Of a DNA stretch of 38,604 nt, positions 1-8,671 are shown one piece after another; positions within the stretch are counted from its first letter, which is position 1; each line of letters starts with the position of its first letter. Below the pieces are notes generated by a model. The model was given only the letters and a program-made list of their open reading frames with translations, was not told the origin of the DNA and made no database searches. Where the stretch lies: positions 1-38,604 of the IMG/VR virus record IMGVR_UViG_3300013297_000012; one strand, given 5' to 3'. This stretch comes from a virus. A program made the translations under genes and the position numbers.

Positions 1-378
1 TGCGCTCGGCGTGGGAGCAGGCGTCGGCTGAGGCTGTACAACCGGCTGATCTTGGGGCAGCTTCTGGTCGTCGGGAGCCGGAGGCTGTGCCAACTGAGGC
101 GCAACAACAGGATTGACGACAGCATTCGTCCGCGGCTTGTCGGGCTGAGCCGTTGCCGCAGAATACAAGTCGTCGGTGCTCTTGGGAGGCGTATAGTTGA
201 AGCCACCTTCGGGATTGGCAAAGTACGCATCGAGCGCAGCCTGATAATCTGTAGAGGGTGGGTTGGCCCCGGCAGGGACAGGTAAGGGACCGCCGGAGCC
301 TTCCACGACCGGCAAAGGCTCAGGAGGCACCTCGTCCGGAACGTCTACGAAACCACCGTTAACAAACTTCCATACCAT
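1..378 (-). CDS. Proline-rich protein, 3' end outside window
   Basis: The reading frame opens with an ATG at 378 and runs off the left edge after 126 codons, so the C-terminus is not seen. AGGAG lies about 7 bases before the ATG. The visible part is rich in Pro, Val and Gln and ends in a PQPTPAPTP-type stretch, so it is probably disordered. It is the last visible gene of the leftward virion block, behind three probable ejection or virion proteins, so a virion role is a guess from position only. I do not recognise a family. Confidence 0.75.
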   Translation of the reverse strand, partial: MVWKFVNGGFVDVPDEVPPEPLPVVEGSGGPLPVPAGANPPSTDYQAALDAYFANPEGGFNYTPPKSTDDLYSAATAQPDKPRTNAVVNPVVAPQLAQPPAPDDQKLPQDQPVVQPQPTPAPTPSA

Positions 379-396
379 CACAGACTCCTGTTTTTC

Positions 397-411
397 TGTG
401 TGACTCACACA
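397..411. repeat. Palindrome TGTGTGACTCACACA (exact)
   Basis: Lies between the stop codon of the 237-aa gene and the AGGAG of the leftmost gene. Confidence 0.95.
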
Positions 412-414
412 AGC

Positions 415-1128
415 TTAGCGATACTCGTGATCGCCCGGATCGTCTTCGTCACCGTCGTTTTCTTCGTTGCCTTTGCCGACGTCTTGCATTTCGGCTGCGG
501 CACCCTTGCCCCACTTCCTATCGAATTCGGCGGGACTGATCTTGCCTGCATTCAGAGCATCGATTTCTGCCTGCGTCGGGAAGTTGCCATCCTCCGAAGG
601 ATCACCACTGCCCATACGCTTCGAGATATCGTCAAGCTCCGACTTGGTCTGATCGTACTTCGGATTGCCCGGCCCCTCAGACGGAGGCGTTCTGTCAGAG
701 TACCCGCCTTCATCGTCCTGCTCGTCACCGGGCATGGGCTTGTTTGCGTTAAGGTATGCACCCATATTGCGTTGTCCCGGCATACGACCACTTGCAGGAT
801 CATTCGGAGCCGTACCTTCGGGAACGTCCAAAGCATCATCGGCATAACCGCCCGGCATCTGTTGACGTGGTCCGGTATAGTTCTGGATTGCACGAGCCAT
901 CGGATTGACGGCATCAGCACCAGCATACTGAGGCCCAACAGCCGGGCCGGGCATTGGCGTCTGCGGCATCATCGGCGGTTGTCCGCCACCACCCATAAGA
1001 GCCTTAAGCTGACTCACAATATCAGGTGTCTCAGACACCATATCCGAGGGGCCAGTTGCTGCCATACCTGCTCCCATCGGCTGGCCACCTTGAACCAAAG
1101 AGAGAAGTTGCTGTAGAGGGTTCGCCAT
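415..1128 (-). CDS. Gly/Pro/Met-rich low-complexity virion-region protein
   Basis: This 237-aa protein starts at an ATG preceded by AAGGA. The first half is full of Gly, Pro, Met and Gln (GGGGQPPMMPQTPMPGP), and the C-terminus is very acidic (EENDGDEDDPGD). No catalytic motif or membrane segment is visible. It follows two other Gln/Ala-rich genes at the distal end of the structural operon, which is where podoviruses often keep ejection or minor virion proteins. That role is inferred from position and composition; the sequence itself does not identify it. Confidence 0.8.
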   Translation of the reverse strand: MANPLQQLLSLVQGGQPMGAGMAATGPSDMVSETPDIVSQLKALMGGGGQPPMMPQTPMPGPAVGPQYAGADAVNPMARAIQNYTGPRQQMPGGYADDALDVPEGTAPNDPASGRMPGQRNMGAYLNANKPMPGDEQDDEGGYSDRTPPSEGPGNPKYDQTKSELDDISKRMGSGDPSEDGNFPTQAEIDALNAGKISPAEFDRKWGKGAAAEMQDVGKGNEENDGDEDDPGDHEYR

Positions 1129-1139
1129 TGTTAGTCCTT

Positions 1140-2102
1140 TCAGAACAGGTTGTCAGAGTTACCGCCGTCGATGATCAGTTTCTCGAAGTCCGCATCGCTC
1201 ATGTTGTTTTCGCTATACGGATTTTTCGATTGTGCTTTGGTGTTGCTATTTAACGCCTTGATCAAAGCACTGAAATCGGGCGTCTTTCCTGCGGCGGTTG
1301 TAGCACTTGAGGCCGCCGTGTTAATGTTTCCGTTCGCTGCCTGTAGTGCTTGCAACATACCAGAGGCCTGCTGGTTCTGCACTGCATTAAGCTGTTGGTT
1401 AGTATCGCTGAAACGGGTCGGTGCCGATCCGCCTCCATTATTGATTAGGGACTGCCACTGTTGAATGGCAGGGAGATACGTGTTGTTACGCATCGTATTC
1501 CGCGTGTTGTACTCCTGCAAAGCTTGTTGCCGGGCGTTCAGCAAGTTCTGTGAGACACCTTTGCCCGAGGCGTCGTCAACTCCCTTGATGATGGACTGAA
1601 TGTCCCCACCACGTCCCAACCTCAACGCTTCCTTAATTAGCTCGCCTTTATTCGAAGCGGCTTGGTCGCGCGCTGCAAGTGATCCGAGCGTTGAGAGATC
1701 ATTACGAATTGATCCCTCTGACTGCACAGGATTATTGAGATATTCCTGAACAGCCTGATTGAATGGCGAAACCGCACTCTCGGCCGCATCTGCTTGACGC
1801 TTCCGAGACTGGCGATTACGCTGTGCATCCTCAGTCAGCGAACGGTATTGCTCCGTCTGTCCCGCATCCTGAATAGCCTGTTGCATGGGAGACAGTTGTG
1901 TCTTCCATGTATTGGTAGCAGGATCGTAATATTGCTTATTGCCATACGAGTCAGTCCGAGTAGCTTCGGAGAGACGCTCCTGCTTCTGAGCTTGCTGTCG
2001 TTGAAATGCAAGGTTCTGTGCCGCAATCGATGAACTATTCATCATGTTTTGCAGCGACAATAACGCTTGCACACCGCCGAGAGCTAACGAAAACGGTTCC
2101 AT
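1140..2102 (-). CDS. Probable virion/ejection protein, Gln-Asn-Ala rich
   Basis: This 320-aa protein has a good start: GGAGGG is 4 bases before the ATG. The N-terminus (SLALGGVQALLSLQNMM) is mildly hydrophobic and could form a membrane-active helix. It is followed by a Gln-rich helical stretch around residues 25-50, and the rest is polar with repeated Asn and Gln. There are no enzyme motifs. Composition and place, two genes downstream of the tail fibre group, fit a podovirus internal or ejection protein, but I cannot name a family. The 11-bp gap to the next gene suggests cotranslation. Confidence 0.8.
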   Translation of the reverse strand: MEPFSLALGGVQALLSLQNMMNSSSIAAQNLAFQRQQAQKQERLSEATRTDSYGNKQYYDPATNTWKTQLSPMQQAIQDAGQTEQYRSLTEDAQRNRQSRKRQADAAESAVSPFNQAVQEYLNNPVQSEGSIRNDLSTLGSLAARDQAASNKGELIKEALRLGRGGDIQSIIKGVDDASGKGVSQNLLNARQQALQEYNTRNTMRNNTYLPAIQQWQSLINNGGGSAPTRFSDTNQQLNAVQNQQASGMLQALQAANGNINTAASSATTAAGKTPDFSALIKALNSNTKAQSKNPYSENNMSDADFEKLIIDGGNSDNLF

Positions 2103-2113
2103 TTATCCCTCCG

Positions 2114-2128
2114 TGTGTGACTCACACA
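2114..2128. repeat. Palindrome TGTGTGACTCACACA (exact)
   Basis: Between the 302-aa and 320-aa genes, just ahead of the GGAGGG that serves the 320-aa gene. Confidence 0.95.
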
Positions 2129-2131
2129 GCC

Positions 2132-3040
2132 TTAGAAGATGCTCTCTTTTTGCGTATTCGTGTTGGTGTTGTCGTCGGTATTGTCGTCGATCACACCCGC
2201 TGCTGCCTTCGGATTGTAAGCCGTGTTGCCCGCGCCTTGAGCCGCACCTGCAACCGAAGAAAGGCCGCCTGTCTGGAACAAGTTACCAGATACATTCGAC
2301 TTGATCTGATCACCCAACGACGCAACAAAATCGTTAAAGGCCTGATCCACATTCGTCGAATAGGTCGTCGGATCGAAACTTTGACCGAGCTTGAGGGTAC
2401 CCGCTGTGGTGCGTCCCTGATTGATGATGTCGTTAAGCTTCTGTTGACCACCAGAAATAACCTGATCGCCAATAGTATTAAGCTTCGTGCGAATTCCCGG
2501 CAACTGATTATCAAGGTCAGTCTCCGCTGCTTGACGTCCAGTATCCGTGATCACTCCACGCTTGAGCATGTTCTGAATGATCGCGTCGGCCGAAGACCTC
2601 TGACTGTTGATCAGATCATTAATCACAGGATCATCCATCGTACTCGTGATCCGAGACGAGGCATAGTTCGGAGCAAACAGCTTATCGATTGCCGAACCTT
2701 CTTTCGTCTGGTACTGCTTCGTCAGGTTCCCGTAGACATCTTGTGGTGCCGTCGAGAAATACGAGCCCGGATTGGGGTCCGAAGGATTGATACCACTCAG
2801 AATTTGGTTGATCTGTGCATCGATATCGGACTGATACCCACTCGGATCGAGGCCAAGGTTCTGAAAATACTGCTGCGTGGACGTCAAAGCATTGTTCTTC
2901 GACGTGTTCCGAAGGTCCGCTAGCTTCTGTGCAGCTGCATCGGCATCAGCTTTTTCCTGTTGACGAGCACGTTCAGCCTCTTGAGCTTGGAATTGAGCAA
3001 CTGCAAGTGAGTTGTCCGGGGGTGCGTCGGGTGCCGACAT
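2132..3040 (-). CDS. Probable virion/ejection protein, helical Gln-rich
   Basis: This 302-aa protein is preceded by AAGGAAAG about 8 bases before its ATG. Residues 12-50 form a charged, Gln/Ala-rich stretch (FQAQEAERARQQEKADADAAAQ) that looks like a coiled coil. The remainder is rich in Asp, Asn and Gln, with no Cys and no membrane segment. Like its two downstream neighbours it has the composition of podovirus internal virion or DNA-ejection proteins. This is inference from composition and gene order; no specific family is recognised. Confidence 0.8.
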   Translation of the reverse strand: MSAPDAPPDNSLAVAQFQAQEAERARQQEKADADAAAQKLADLRNTSKNNALTSTQQYFQNLGLDPSGYQSDIDAQINQILSGINPSDPNPGSYFSTAPQDVYGNLTKQYQTKEGSAIDKLFAPNYASSRITSTMDDPVINDLINSQRSSADAIIQNMLKRGVITDTGRQAAETDLDNQLPGIRTKLNTIGDQVISGGQQKLNDIINQGRTTAGTLKLGQSFDPTTYSTNVDQAFNDFVASLGDQIKSNVSGNLFQTGGLSSVAGAAQGAGNTAYNPKAAAGVIDDNTDDNTNTNTQKESIF

Positions 3041-3041
3041 A

Positions 3042-3587
3042 TCACTTTCCTTTCAGTGCGTTAAGTTGCTTGAGAAGATACGTGTTGTCATTTCGGATAG
3101 CATAGATGCTACCGATTGGTTTGAAGCCGTTACGCTTCATGAAAATGTCCATCGCATCCGGTTCATACCCGCCGACACAAGAGCCACGAGTTAGGATGCA
3201 CCCCATAGCGACGGCCCAATCCTTGTAGGCTTTCATCAACAGGTTGGCATTCTTGAGTGTGCGCCAACCCGGAAGAACGAACAAGAAATTGTCGCTCGCT
3301 ATCTTATCGTGTGTAAGGAAGCTTGCCAGAATTTGAGCCGCAAGCCCACCGACTGGTTGATCATCTGAGTTAACCAAAAGCCAGCAAGCGAACGACTGGC
3401 TATTAGTTGCGTGCTGCCGAAGGAGATAAGCCACACGCTCTTTATCAATTGTAATACCGTCATAGTTGGGCAACTCCGGTACATACTTCTCGACAAGGGC
3501 AGCCATGAGAGGAATGTCCTTCAACTGATAATGTCGAAGGGTCGGTTCCTGATCTTGTTTGCTGTCACAGAGTTCTTCAAAGGTCAT
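3042..3587 (-). CDS. GNAT-like acetyltransferase
   Basis: This 181-aa protein starts at the ATG directly after a palindromic repeat. The frame stays open further upstream, but that extension would translate the end of the neighbouring gene. The body matches a GNAT fold in length and layout: N-terminal RHYQLKDIPLMAALVEKYVP, a central strand CWLLVNSDDQPVGGLAA, then NLLMKAYKDWAVAMGCILTR and a C-terminal NGFKPIGSIYAIR, which is the usual G-F-x-x-x-G-x-x-Y ending. Similar acetyltransferase-like genes are often found beside podovirus tail and ejection genes; the substrate is unknown. No Shine-Dalgarno is visible except GAG inside the repeat. Confidence 0.7.
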   Translation of the reverse strand: MTFEELCDSKQDQEPTLRHYQLKDIPLMAALVEKYVPELPNYDGITIDKERVAYLLRQHATNSQSFACWLLVNSDDQPVGGLAAQILASFLTHDKIASDNFLFVLPGWRTLKNANLLMKAYKDWAVAMGCILTRGSCVGGYEPDAMDIFMKRNGFKPIGSIYAIRNDNTYLLKQLNALKGK

Positions 3588-3602
3588 TGTGTGACTCACA
3601 CT
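3588..3602. repeat. Palindrome TGTGTGACTCACACT
   Basis: On the coding strand it begins inside the TAG stop of the 150-aa gene and ends against the ATG of the acetyltransferase gene. The edge mismatch (A for T on the coding strand) is the stop codon. Confidence 0.95.
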
Positions 3603-4053
3603 AGGTATTGGTTGAGGGAATACGGTCGCGAAGATCGTCGAGCTTCTTTTCCATATTCCCCATGCGGGTCTCGATCCGATTGCCAAGAGAGTCAACGATC
3701 TTTGTTATCGTCTCTAGGTCGTCTCGGAAGTCCTCTTTCAGAACGTAGTGTTTCAGTTGATCGCGAATGAAAAGCTCCACTCGCTGAATGTTTTGAATGG
3801 CTGCACTATCGACAGCAGCAACAGAACGATGAAGGCTCTCAGCAACCTCATTGATTTTACGAGCTAAGTCAGCTATTGCCCTGTCTCGTTCTGCAACGGC
3901 ATCACGTAAAGCATCTTGGTTATCCCTACGTGCCTCCTTGTCCATCCCACTCATTCGCCATGATAAGGCCCATGCCGTGCCGCCGACAGTACAGCCAATC
4001 GTGAATAGCAAACCGGCGAATGCTATCCATACCTGTGGGTTTTCCATGTGCAT
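3601..4053 (-). CDS. Membrane-anchored coiled-coil protein (spanin- or holin-like candidate)
   Basis: This 150-aa protein has one clear transmembrane segment at residues 8-31 (WIAFAGLLFTIGCTVGGTAWAL). A long, heavily charged helical region to about residue 145 has heptad-like spacing typical of a coiled coil. That topology (short N-terminal anchor, long periplasmic coil) fits an inner-membrane spanin, though a holin-related or virion role is also possible; the main lysis pair is 11 kb away. The first ATG is 4 bases after the previous stop. A second ATG two codons in is equally possible. No strong Shine-Dalgarno is present. Confidence 0.7.
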   Translation of the reverse strand: MHMENPQVWIAFAGLLFTIGCTVGGTAWALSWRMSGMDKEARRDNQDALRDAVAERDRAIADLARKINEVAESLHRSVAAVDSAAIQNIQRVELFIRDQLKHYVLKEDFRDDLETITKIVDSLGNRIETRMGNMEKKLDDLRDRIPSTNT

Positions 4054-4056
4054 CTT

Positions 4057-4803
4057 TCACAGGGCCTTATAAGCCTCAGCGATTTCATCAGTGGTTGTGA
4101 TCTTGCCGTCTTCGATGTCGGCAGCGATTTGCAACTCCTTATTGAAACAACTCTGAACAAACCTAGCAACCTCCCGAGCCAATGCAATAGCTTGGACTTT
4201 CGTAAGCTGTACCCACTCGTCAACACCCTTGTAATTCACGGGTTCGTCAACAAGACCAAGTGTCAGCGTCTGCACGAGGTTCGCGAGCATAGCAGTGCTG
4301 CGATCATCAGTCGTGACTTTACCAAACGTACCTGAGACCATACCGCCAACTTGTCTCAGATAACGCTGATTTGCAGAATAGTCTTTGAGACCATCCTTTG
4401 TTTTATAATAGGCTTCAAGTGCTGCCTTCGTTGCATCTGCTTGTGCCTTTTGAGCAGCCTCTTGTGCAAGCAACATATCACGTGTTGCATTGTCATAATC
4501 AGCCTGTGCTTGAATTGCAGCTTGAGCTTGTGCTTGTGTTTGAGCCGCTATGAACGTGTCAATATTAGCGATTACATTATCGCCAAGTGCCCAGGGCATT
4601 TCACCATTCTCAGAGAAAGCACCATGACCACCAACAATAGCGTGACGAATGCCTGGCTCATAGATACGATATTCTGCACCTGTCGGCAGCTTCGGCAATG
4701 CGCCACCAGCTTCACGCTCAAACGTAGCGATGTCAGCCGAATAAACCTTATCATCAACTGTAATAATAAGATCGCTTTCGGTCTGCTGAATTGTCTTAGC
4801 CAT
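4057..4803 (-). CDS. Tail-fibre-associated protein with DUF4376-like C-terminus
   Basis: This 248-aa protein starts at the ATG preceded by AGGAGAAGACA; an upstream in-frame ATG is ignored because it lies in the preceding gene. The N-terminal 80 residues form a small beta-rich domain (LIITVDDKVYSADIATFE). Residues 95-150 are Ala/Gln-rich and helical. The C-terminus (WVQLTKVQAIALAREVARFVQ, then CFNKE) resembles the DUF4376 segment found in phage tail-fibre and fibre-assembly proteins. It directly follows the tail fibre gene, which supports a fibre-linked role. The family call is from recall of the pattern. Confidence 0.65.
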   Translation of the reverse strand: MAKTIQQTESDLIITVDDKVYSADIATFEREAGGALPKLPTGAEYRIYEPGIRHAIVGGHGAFSENGEMPWALGDNVIANIDTFIAAQTQAQAQAAIQAQADYDNATRDMLLAQEAAQKAQADATKAALEAYYKTKDGLKDYSANQRYLRQVGGMVSGTFGKVTTDDRSTAMLANLVQTLTLGLVDEPVNYKGVDEWVQLTKVQAIALAREVARFVQSCFNKELQIAADIEDGKITTTDEIAEAYKAL

Positions 4804-4813
4804 TGTCTTCTCC

Positions 4814-4828
4814 TGTGTGACTCCCACA
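4814..4828. repeat. Palindrome, degenerate copy TGTGTGACTCCCACA
   Basis: One arm has C for A. It lies between the tail fibre stop and the AGGAG of the next gene. Confidence 0.85.
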
Positions 4829-4831
4829 ACC

Positions 4832-6124
4832 TTAGTAAGCACGAATGTGGAAGTACATTGCTGTCCAAGGTTGCATATTATTATGAGCACCGCCACCACC
4901 CGCAGTAGTTATCGGATGCTGATGTCCTACGTTTACACCAGTCGTATTCGATGTACCACCGCCGGAGTTAATCGAAAAGGCACCACCACCAGTTGTCGAG
5001 TTGTTTAAGTTTGAGAATTGGTACTGATGCGAATGGTCAATAGTTTGGCCACCTGTTAAGGCGCCATGATCATGTGCAGCACTTTCAGCAAGTGTACTGA
5101 TATGTGTTTCCTCACCACCAGTATTGCCGGGATTACGTCCAGTAAGGCCAGCACCAGTACCAACACCGATAATCGCTCGACCAAGTGCTTTAGGTACCGT
5201 GATTGTCTTATTCGCTGCAAAGTCGGCTGCTGCACTAGCCCCTCGACCACCAGATACAGGTGCATCAGCGTTAGAACAGACACTCCAAATCAAACCGAAC
5301 AGTGTTGCCTGATCAGCATTTGCTCTAAGCGTACCACCTGAGATAGCATTACCGATCGTGCCATCGTTCATGACAACCCAACCAGAACGAGGCGTAGGGT
5401 TATAGCTTACTTTGACATCGCCAATGTCCCAACCATCCTTAGCCTGTTGGCCTTGGAGCGTCGAAATCTGTGATGTATGCGTCGCTATCGTTGCTTCGTC
5501 CGCTGTTCGTGAGCTTTCAAGCGACGTCAACCGGGTGTTCTGCGTATCATTAATCGCATCAACTGCGTCGATAGCAGCCTGAACGTTCGTAACACCGAGG
5601 CCGCTCGTTGCCGGATTGAACGAAATCTGTGCTGCTGGTAACGACGTCGGCAGGTTGACGATATAATCCCAGTTAGCTGCGTCGTCGTTAATCGTGCCAG
5701 CGTGGTTACTGATATGAGCATTCTTACAAATGCCAGTGATACCCAACGTCGTGTCATACACGATATCGTTGAGCAAGTATTGAGTGTCATGCGTCCATGC
5801 ACCACGAGGCCGATAGCTGAATAGAAACGCGGTCCAGTAGGTCGGATGCGCAGCACGATCAGCGGCAAACGTCGTAGGAGATACGGCGCTTGTGTGACTC
5901 ACATTGCAAATCCAGTAGCTCGATGGCGTAGTCTGCACATCGATAGCGATCTGTCCCTCGTCCCAATGCGTATTGTTAGCCCAAGGCTCAAAGTTTGCCC
6001 CGGCCATAGCGGCTGCAATCGCACGATCGATGTTGTCAAAGTTGTCGTTGACAAGCGGCGACCAACCCGGATCACGGAAATCCGGCTTGTTCAGTCGCAG
6101 CGTCGTCGTGAATTCCGTTGTCAT
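4832..6124 (-). CDS. Tail fibre protein with phage tail collar domain
   Basis: This 430-aa fibre has an N-terminal virion-attachment region (NKPDFRDPGWSPLVNDNFDNID) and a shaft-like middle with a coiled coil around residues 180-228. From about residue 233 there is a collar-type domain: DIGDVKVSYNPTPRSGWVVMN, Gly/His-rich loops (HDHGALTGGQ, HSHQYQF) and the typical end MQPWTAMYFHIRAY. Such proteins bind the host surface. GAGGG lies before the ATG, one base after the preceding stop. The palindromic repeat is read through in frame at residues 75-78 (VSHT), which is unusual for a structural gene. Confidence 0.88.
   Translation of the reverse strand: MTTEFTTTLRLNKPDFRDPGWSPLVNDNFDNIDRAIAAAMAGANFEPWANNTHWDEGQIAIDVQTTPSSYWICNVSHTSAVSPTTFAADRAAHPTYWTAFLFSYRPRGAWTHDTQYLLNDIVYDTTLGITGICKNAHISNHAGTINDDAANWDYIVNLPTSLPAAQISFNPATSGLGVTNVQAAIDAVDAINDTQNTRLTSLESSRTADEATIATHTSQISTLQGQQAKDGWDIGDVKVSYNPTPRSGWVVMNDGTIGNAISGGTLRANADQATLFGLIWSVCSNADAPVSGGRGASAAADFAANKTITVPKALGRAIIGVGTGAGLTGRNPGNTGGEETHISTLAESAAHDHGALTGGQTIDHSHQYQFSNLNNSTTGGGAFSINSGGGTSNTTGVNVGHQHPITTAGGGGAHNNMQPWTAMYFHIRAY
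5891..5905. repeat. Palindrome TGTGTGACTCACATT inside tail fibre gene
   Basis: Inside the coding sequence, read as VSHT. It falls midway in what would otherwise be a 3.1-kb gap between sites. Confidence 0.9.
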
Positions 6125-6125
6125 A

Positions 6126-7946
6126 TCAGGCCCTCAAATAACCGCCGCGACCAAAGAGGAACGAGAGAGTAGCAATCGTCAGAGGCTTTTTGGTGCTGCC
6201 GAAGATGCGAAACTTGGCCGTCTTGAACTTGACCGGATACTTGAACAATCGCGGATCACGTGACTTGCGAGCGCCATAAGGATCACTCTCGACTTCATCA
6301 CCGAAACCCGGAAAGTCATTACCGATAAATACCATTGACAATGCCGCATTGAATTTCTTCACACCATCGACATCTTTATACAGATTATCGACATAGATTT
6401 CCAACGTGAACTCGGCAAGGCCCTTCGTAGACAGATTGACATACCGGAGCTTCTTATTCTTGCTCGGGTCTTTACCGTCAATCCAAGGCGTTTCGAGTTC
6501 AAAATCAAGTGCTATCCCCTCGTAAAGCTGCCACAAAAGAGGGAATGCAACACGTTGATCTTGGAACGTACCACCGAGCGGGCTCGTGTTATCTATCAAA
6601 CACGTGAAGCTTTCGTTCGTCACACTGTCATAAACAAGCTGTCCCGCAGTGAAATTCGTGGCATTTGCCCATGTGATATCCCGGTCGAGCAACTTGTCGG
6701 CATAGTATTTTTCGCCGAAAGTCGAGTTGCCCATCTGGAAAATCTTGGTCCCCTTCGAGACAAACACACGTCCAAGTAGAGACGAGCATCCACAAGTCCA
6801 GTCCATTCCTTGATATTCGGACCAAGACTTATAACGCATCTTCTCATTATTCGTATAGACGATCACACGCCCGCCCGGAATAAAGAGCATCAGGTCATGC
6901 GTGAGCTTATCATACACGGTGAACGTGTTGAGCTTCTTCTGATTATCCGTAAGCACACCCACTGCGTTCTGATATGCAGGCTCGATTACTGACGAGGCCG
7001 AGGACGATGTCAACTGATCACTGACATACGCATTACGACTTGCACTCGCAAAGCTCTGCAAGCCTGCGAACGTAAAGTCATTTTCGATTTTCGTGATACA
7101 GCGAGACCCGATCAACCCGAAATTCGGGAAGGTGTCAGGGAAATCAGGAGTGTGGTTGCCGCCGCTATCGTAAATGCCAAGCGTGATCTGTAGAGACACA
7201 GCCTGCAAGAATACGATAAGGAATTTACGATAACCGATGATACCACGAATTTCGGCTGAACCTTCCTGTGCATACGCACCCACGTCAATCGAGATTGCAT
7301 CGTTCGGTGCAGGATCAAGTGGAAATGTCCCCGATGTTCCCTTTGACGAAATGACGATTTCTGTGGGAGAGCCATTGATGCCAGCAACACAATGATAGTT
7401 AGACACTGTGCAACCATACTTACCAATGGGCACATTCGTATTGCTCCCTGTGCCAAGGTCTTGCAGATAGGTCACAGCGAATGCCGAACTGATCACAATC
7501 GGCTTATCAGTGCCGTTATGAATAATCAGTGTGTCTTTGAAGGGAACAAATGTAACTATCGTGAGCGCAGTTGACCAACCAGCCGGAGCACCGGGCAAAG
7601 CCGCTGCAATCGCGGGAGACCAGATAAGCGCATTTGCGCCTGCATCAGTAGTCGTGACGATACGACCGTTGACACAAACGCTGATAATACGATTGTTGAA
7701 ATAAATCTGATCGACGATAGGGGAGTTGTTGACCGCCTTGATGTCAACAAAGAACTGATTGCCATACCTCAAAGTCTGCGAGCCAGACGAAGTACGACGG
7801 AAGTTCTTCAACGTGACAGCGAACTGCGGTCCCATTGTGATGTCGTCGTCGAGCGCATTCCAGCCACCGCCGAAACCGCGAATAGTCGAGGACTCCATCG
7901 ACCTCGACCGTACCGATCCACGTTTAGCAACTGGAAACAATGACAT
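6126..7946 (-). CDS. Tail nozzle / tail tubular protein B-like protein
   Basis: This 606-aa protein is rich in beta strands and aromatic residues. It carries the start seen in several podovirus tail-tube or nozzle proteins (RGFGGGWNALDDDITMG followed by LKNFRR) and repeated strand-turn units (NNRIISVCVNGRIVTTTDAG). Size, composition and position, after the probable adaptor and before the tail fibre, fit the large tail nozzle component. The ATG follows a palindromic repeat and has no other ribosome-binding sequence than the GAG within that repeat. The family call is moderately confident, since the match is by general features. Confidence 0.6.
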   Translation of the reverse strand: MSLFPVAKRGSVRSRSMESSTIRGFGGGWNALDDDITMGPQFAVTLKNFRRTSSGSQTLRYGNQFFVDIKAVNNSPIVDQIYFNNRIISVCVNGRIVTTTDAGANALIWSPAIAAALPGAPAGWSTALTIVTFVPFKDTLIIHNGTDKPIVISSAFAVTYLQDLGTGSNTNVPIGKYGCTVSNYHCVAGINGSPTEIVISSKGTSGTFPLDPAPNDAISIDVGAYAQEGSAEIRGIIGYRKFLIVFLQAVSLQITLGIYDSGGNHTPDFPDTFPNFGLIGSRCITKIENDFTFAGLQSFASASRNAYVSDQLTSSSASSVIEPAYQNAVGVLTDNQKKLNTFTVYDKLTHDLMLFIPGGRVIVYTNNEKMRYKSWSEYQGMDWTCGCSSLLGRVFVSKGTKIFQMGNSTFGEKYYADKLLDRDITWANATNFTAGQLVYDSVTNESFTCLIDNTSPLGGTFQDQRVAFPLLWQLYEGIALDFELETPWIDGKDPSKNKKLRYVNLSTKGLAEFTLEIYVDNLYKDVDGVKKFNAALSMVFIGNDFPGFGDEVESDPYGARKSRDPRLFKYPVKFKTAKFRIFGSTKKPLTIATLSFLFGRGGYLRA

Positions 7947-7947
7947 C

Positions 7948-7962
7948 TGTGTGACTCACACA
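7948..7962. repeat. Palindrome TGTGTGACTCACACA (exact)
   Basis: Directly upstream (1 bp) of the tail nozzle ATG, taking the place of a Shine-Dalgarno. Confidence 0.95.
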
Positions 7963-7963
7963 A

Positions 7964-8641
7964 TTAGCAACGTTCAAACCATTGATCCGGAATATCCGGT
8001 TGCGAAGACGAGCTAATCGGGTGATCAGCCAAGAGAGCTTTGACGTCTGCGAACCGCGCCTCCATCATCATCCGCTGAGCCTCAGCCGCTTGTGGATTGG
8101 TTTCATCCGACGTTAATGCCTGATAAGCCGTTGCAGCTACAAGCATCAACTTGTCTAGATACATGACGTCTTCCCAAGCCCAATCAACACCCGTCGCCTT
8201 GGGATAGATACGAGCCTGAACGTTGATCGTCCCGGTTGCCGTTGCCGGATAAATCTTGAAACGTTTGGTCTCATAGTCGGCATCAGTCGCTACCAACGTC
8301 TTCCAGAAACGAGGCGTCGTGCCTGTGATATTAAACGGATTTTGCCGCTGACCGAGAACAGGCAGCGGGTTGATCGACTTGTCCATACGCACCGAAATGA
8401 TGTCTTCCGGATCGCGTACATTAGCAAACGGTGTAGTCGTAATCTTACCAGTTACACCGTCCAACGTAAGCGAGAACCAATCGGTGTATTGGTCCCAAGG
8501 ATACTTCTTGAATAGAAGGTCAAAGCCGCGGATACAGTTGTTGAAAAGAATGTCCTCACTAAACGCTTGGACACCTGCACCCGCGACTTCACCGACAACG
8601 GTAAGCGCATCATCCACGACTTGTCGAATGGTAACACCCAT
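7964..8641 (-). CDS. Tail adaptor / tail tubular protein A-like
   Basis: This 225-aa protein has the size and flavour of a podovirus head-to-tail adaptor. It has an N-terminal helical part (IRQVVDDALTVVGEVAGAG, CIRGFDLLFKKYPWDQY), a central beta part with TTPFANVRDPEDIISVRM and RFKIYPATATGTINVQARIYPK, and a C-terminal helical hairpin (KLMLVAATAYQALTS, AQRMMMEARFADVKALL). Tubular protein A homologues share this helix-strand-helix plan. It precedes the nozzle-like gene, as expected for the pair. No catalytic motif is visible. Confidence 0.6.
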   Translation of the reverse strand: MGVTIRQVVDDALTVVGEVAGAGVQAFSEDILFNNCIRGFDLLFKKYPWDQYTDWFSLTLDGVTGKITTTPFANVRDPEDIISVRMDKSINPLPVLGQRQNPFNITGTTPRFWKTLVATDADYETKRFKIYPATATGTINVQARIYPKATGVDWAWEDVMYLDKLMLVAATAYQALTSDETNPQAAEAQRMMMEARFADVKALLADHPISSSSQPDIPDQWFERC

Positions 8642-8654
8642 CGTTGTCTCCCTT

Positions 8655-8669
8655 TGTGTGACTCACACA
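8655..8669. repeat. Palindrome TGTGTGACTCACACA (exact)
   Basis: Between the 343-aa structural gene and the adaptor gene. Confidence 0.95.
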
Positions 8670-8671
8670 GA

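Noticed and set aside
400-1116. Long plus-strand open frame opposite the 237-aa gene
   Set aside because: No ribosome-binding site, begins inside the repeat, and reads as the reverse of a well-started gene. The same holds for other long plus-strand frames up to 21.8 kb.
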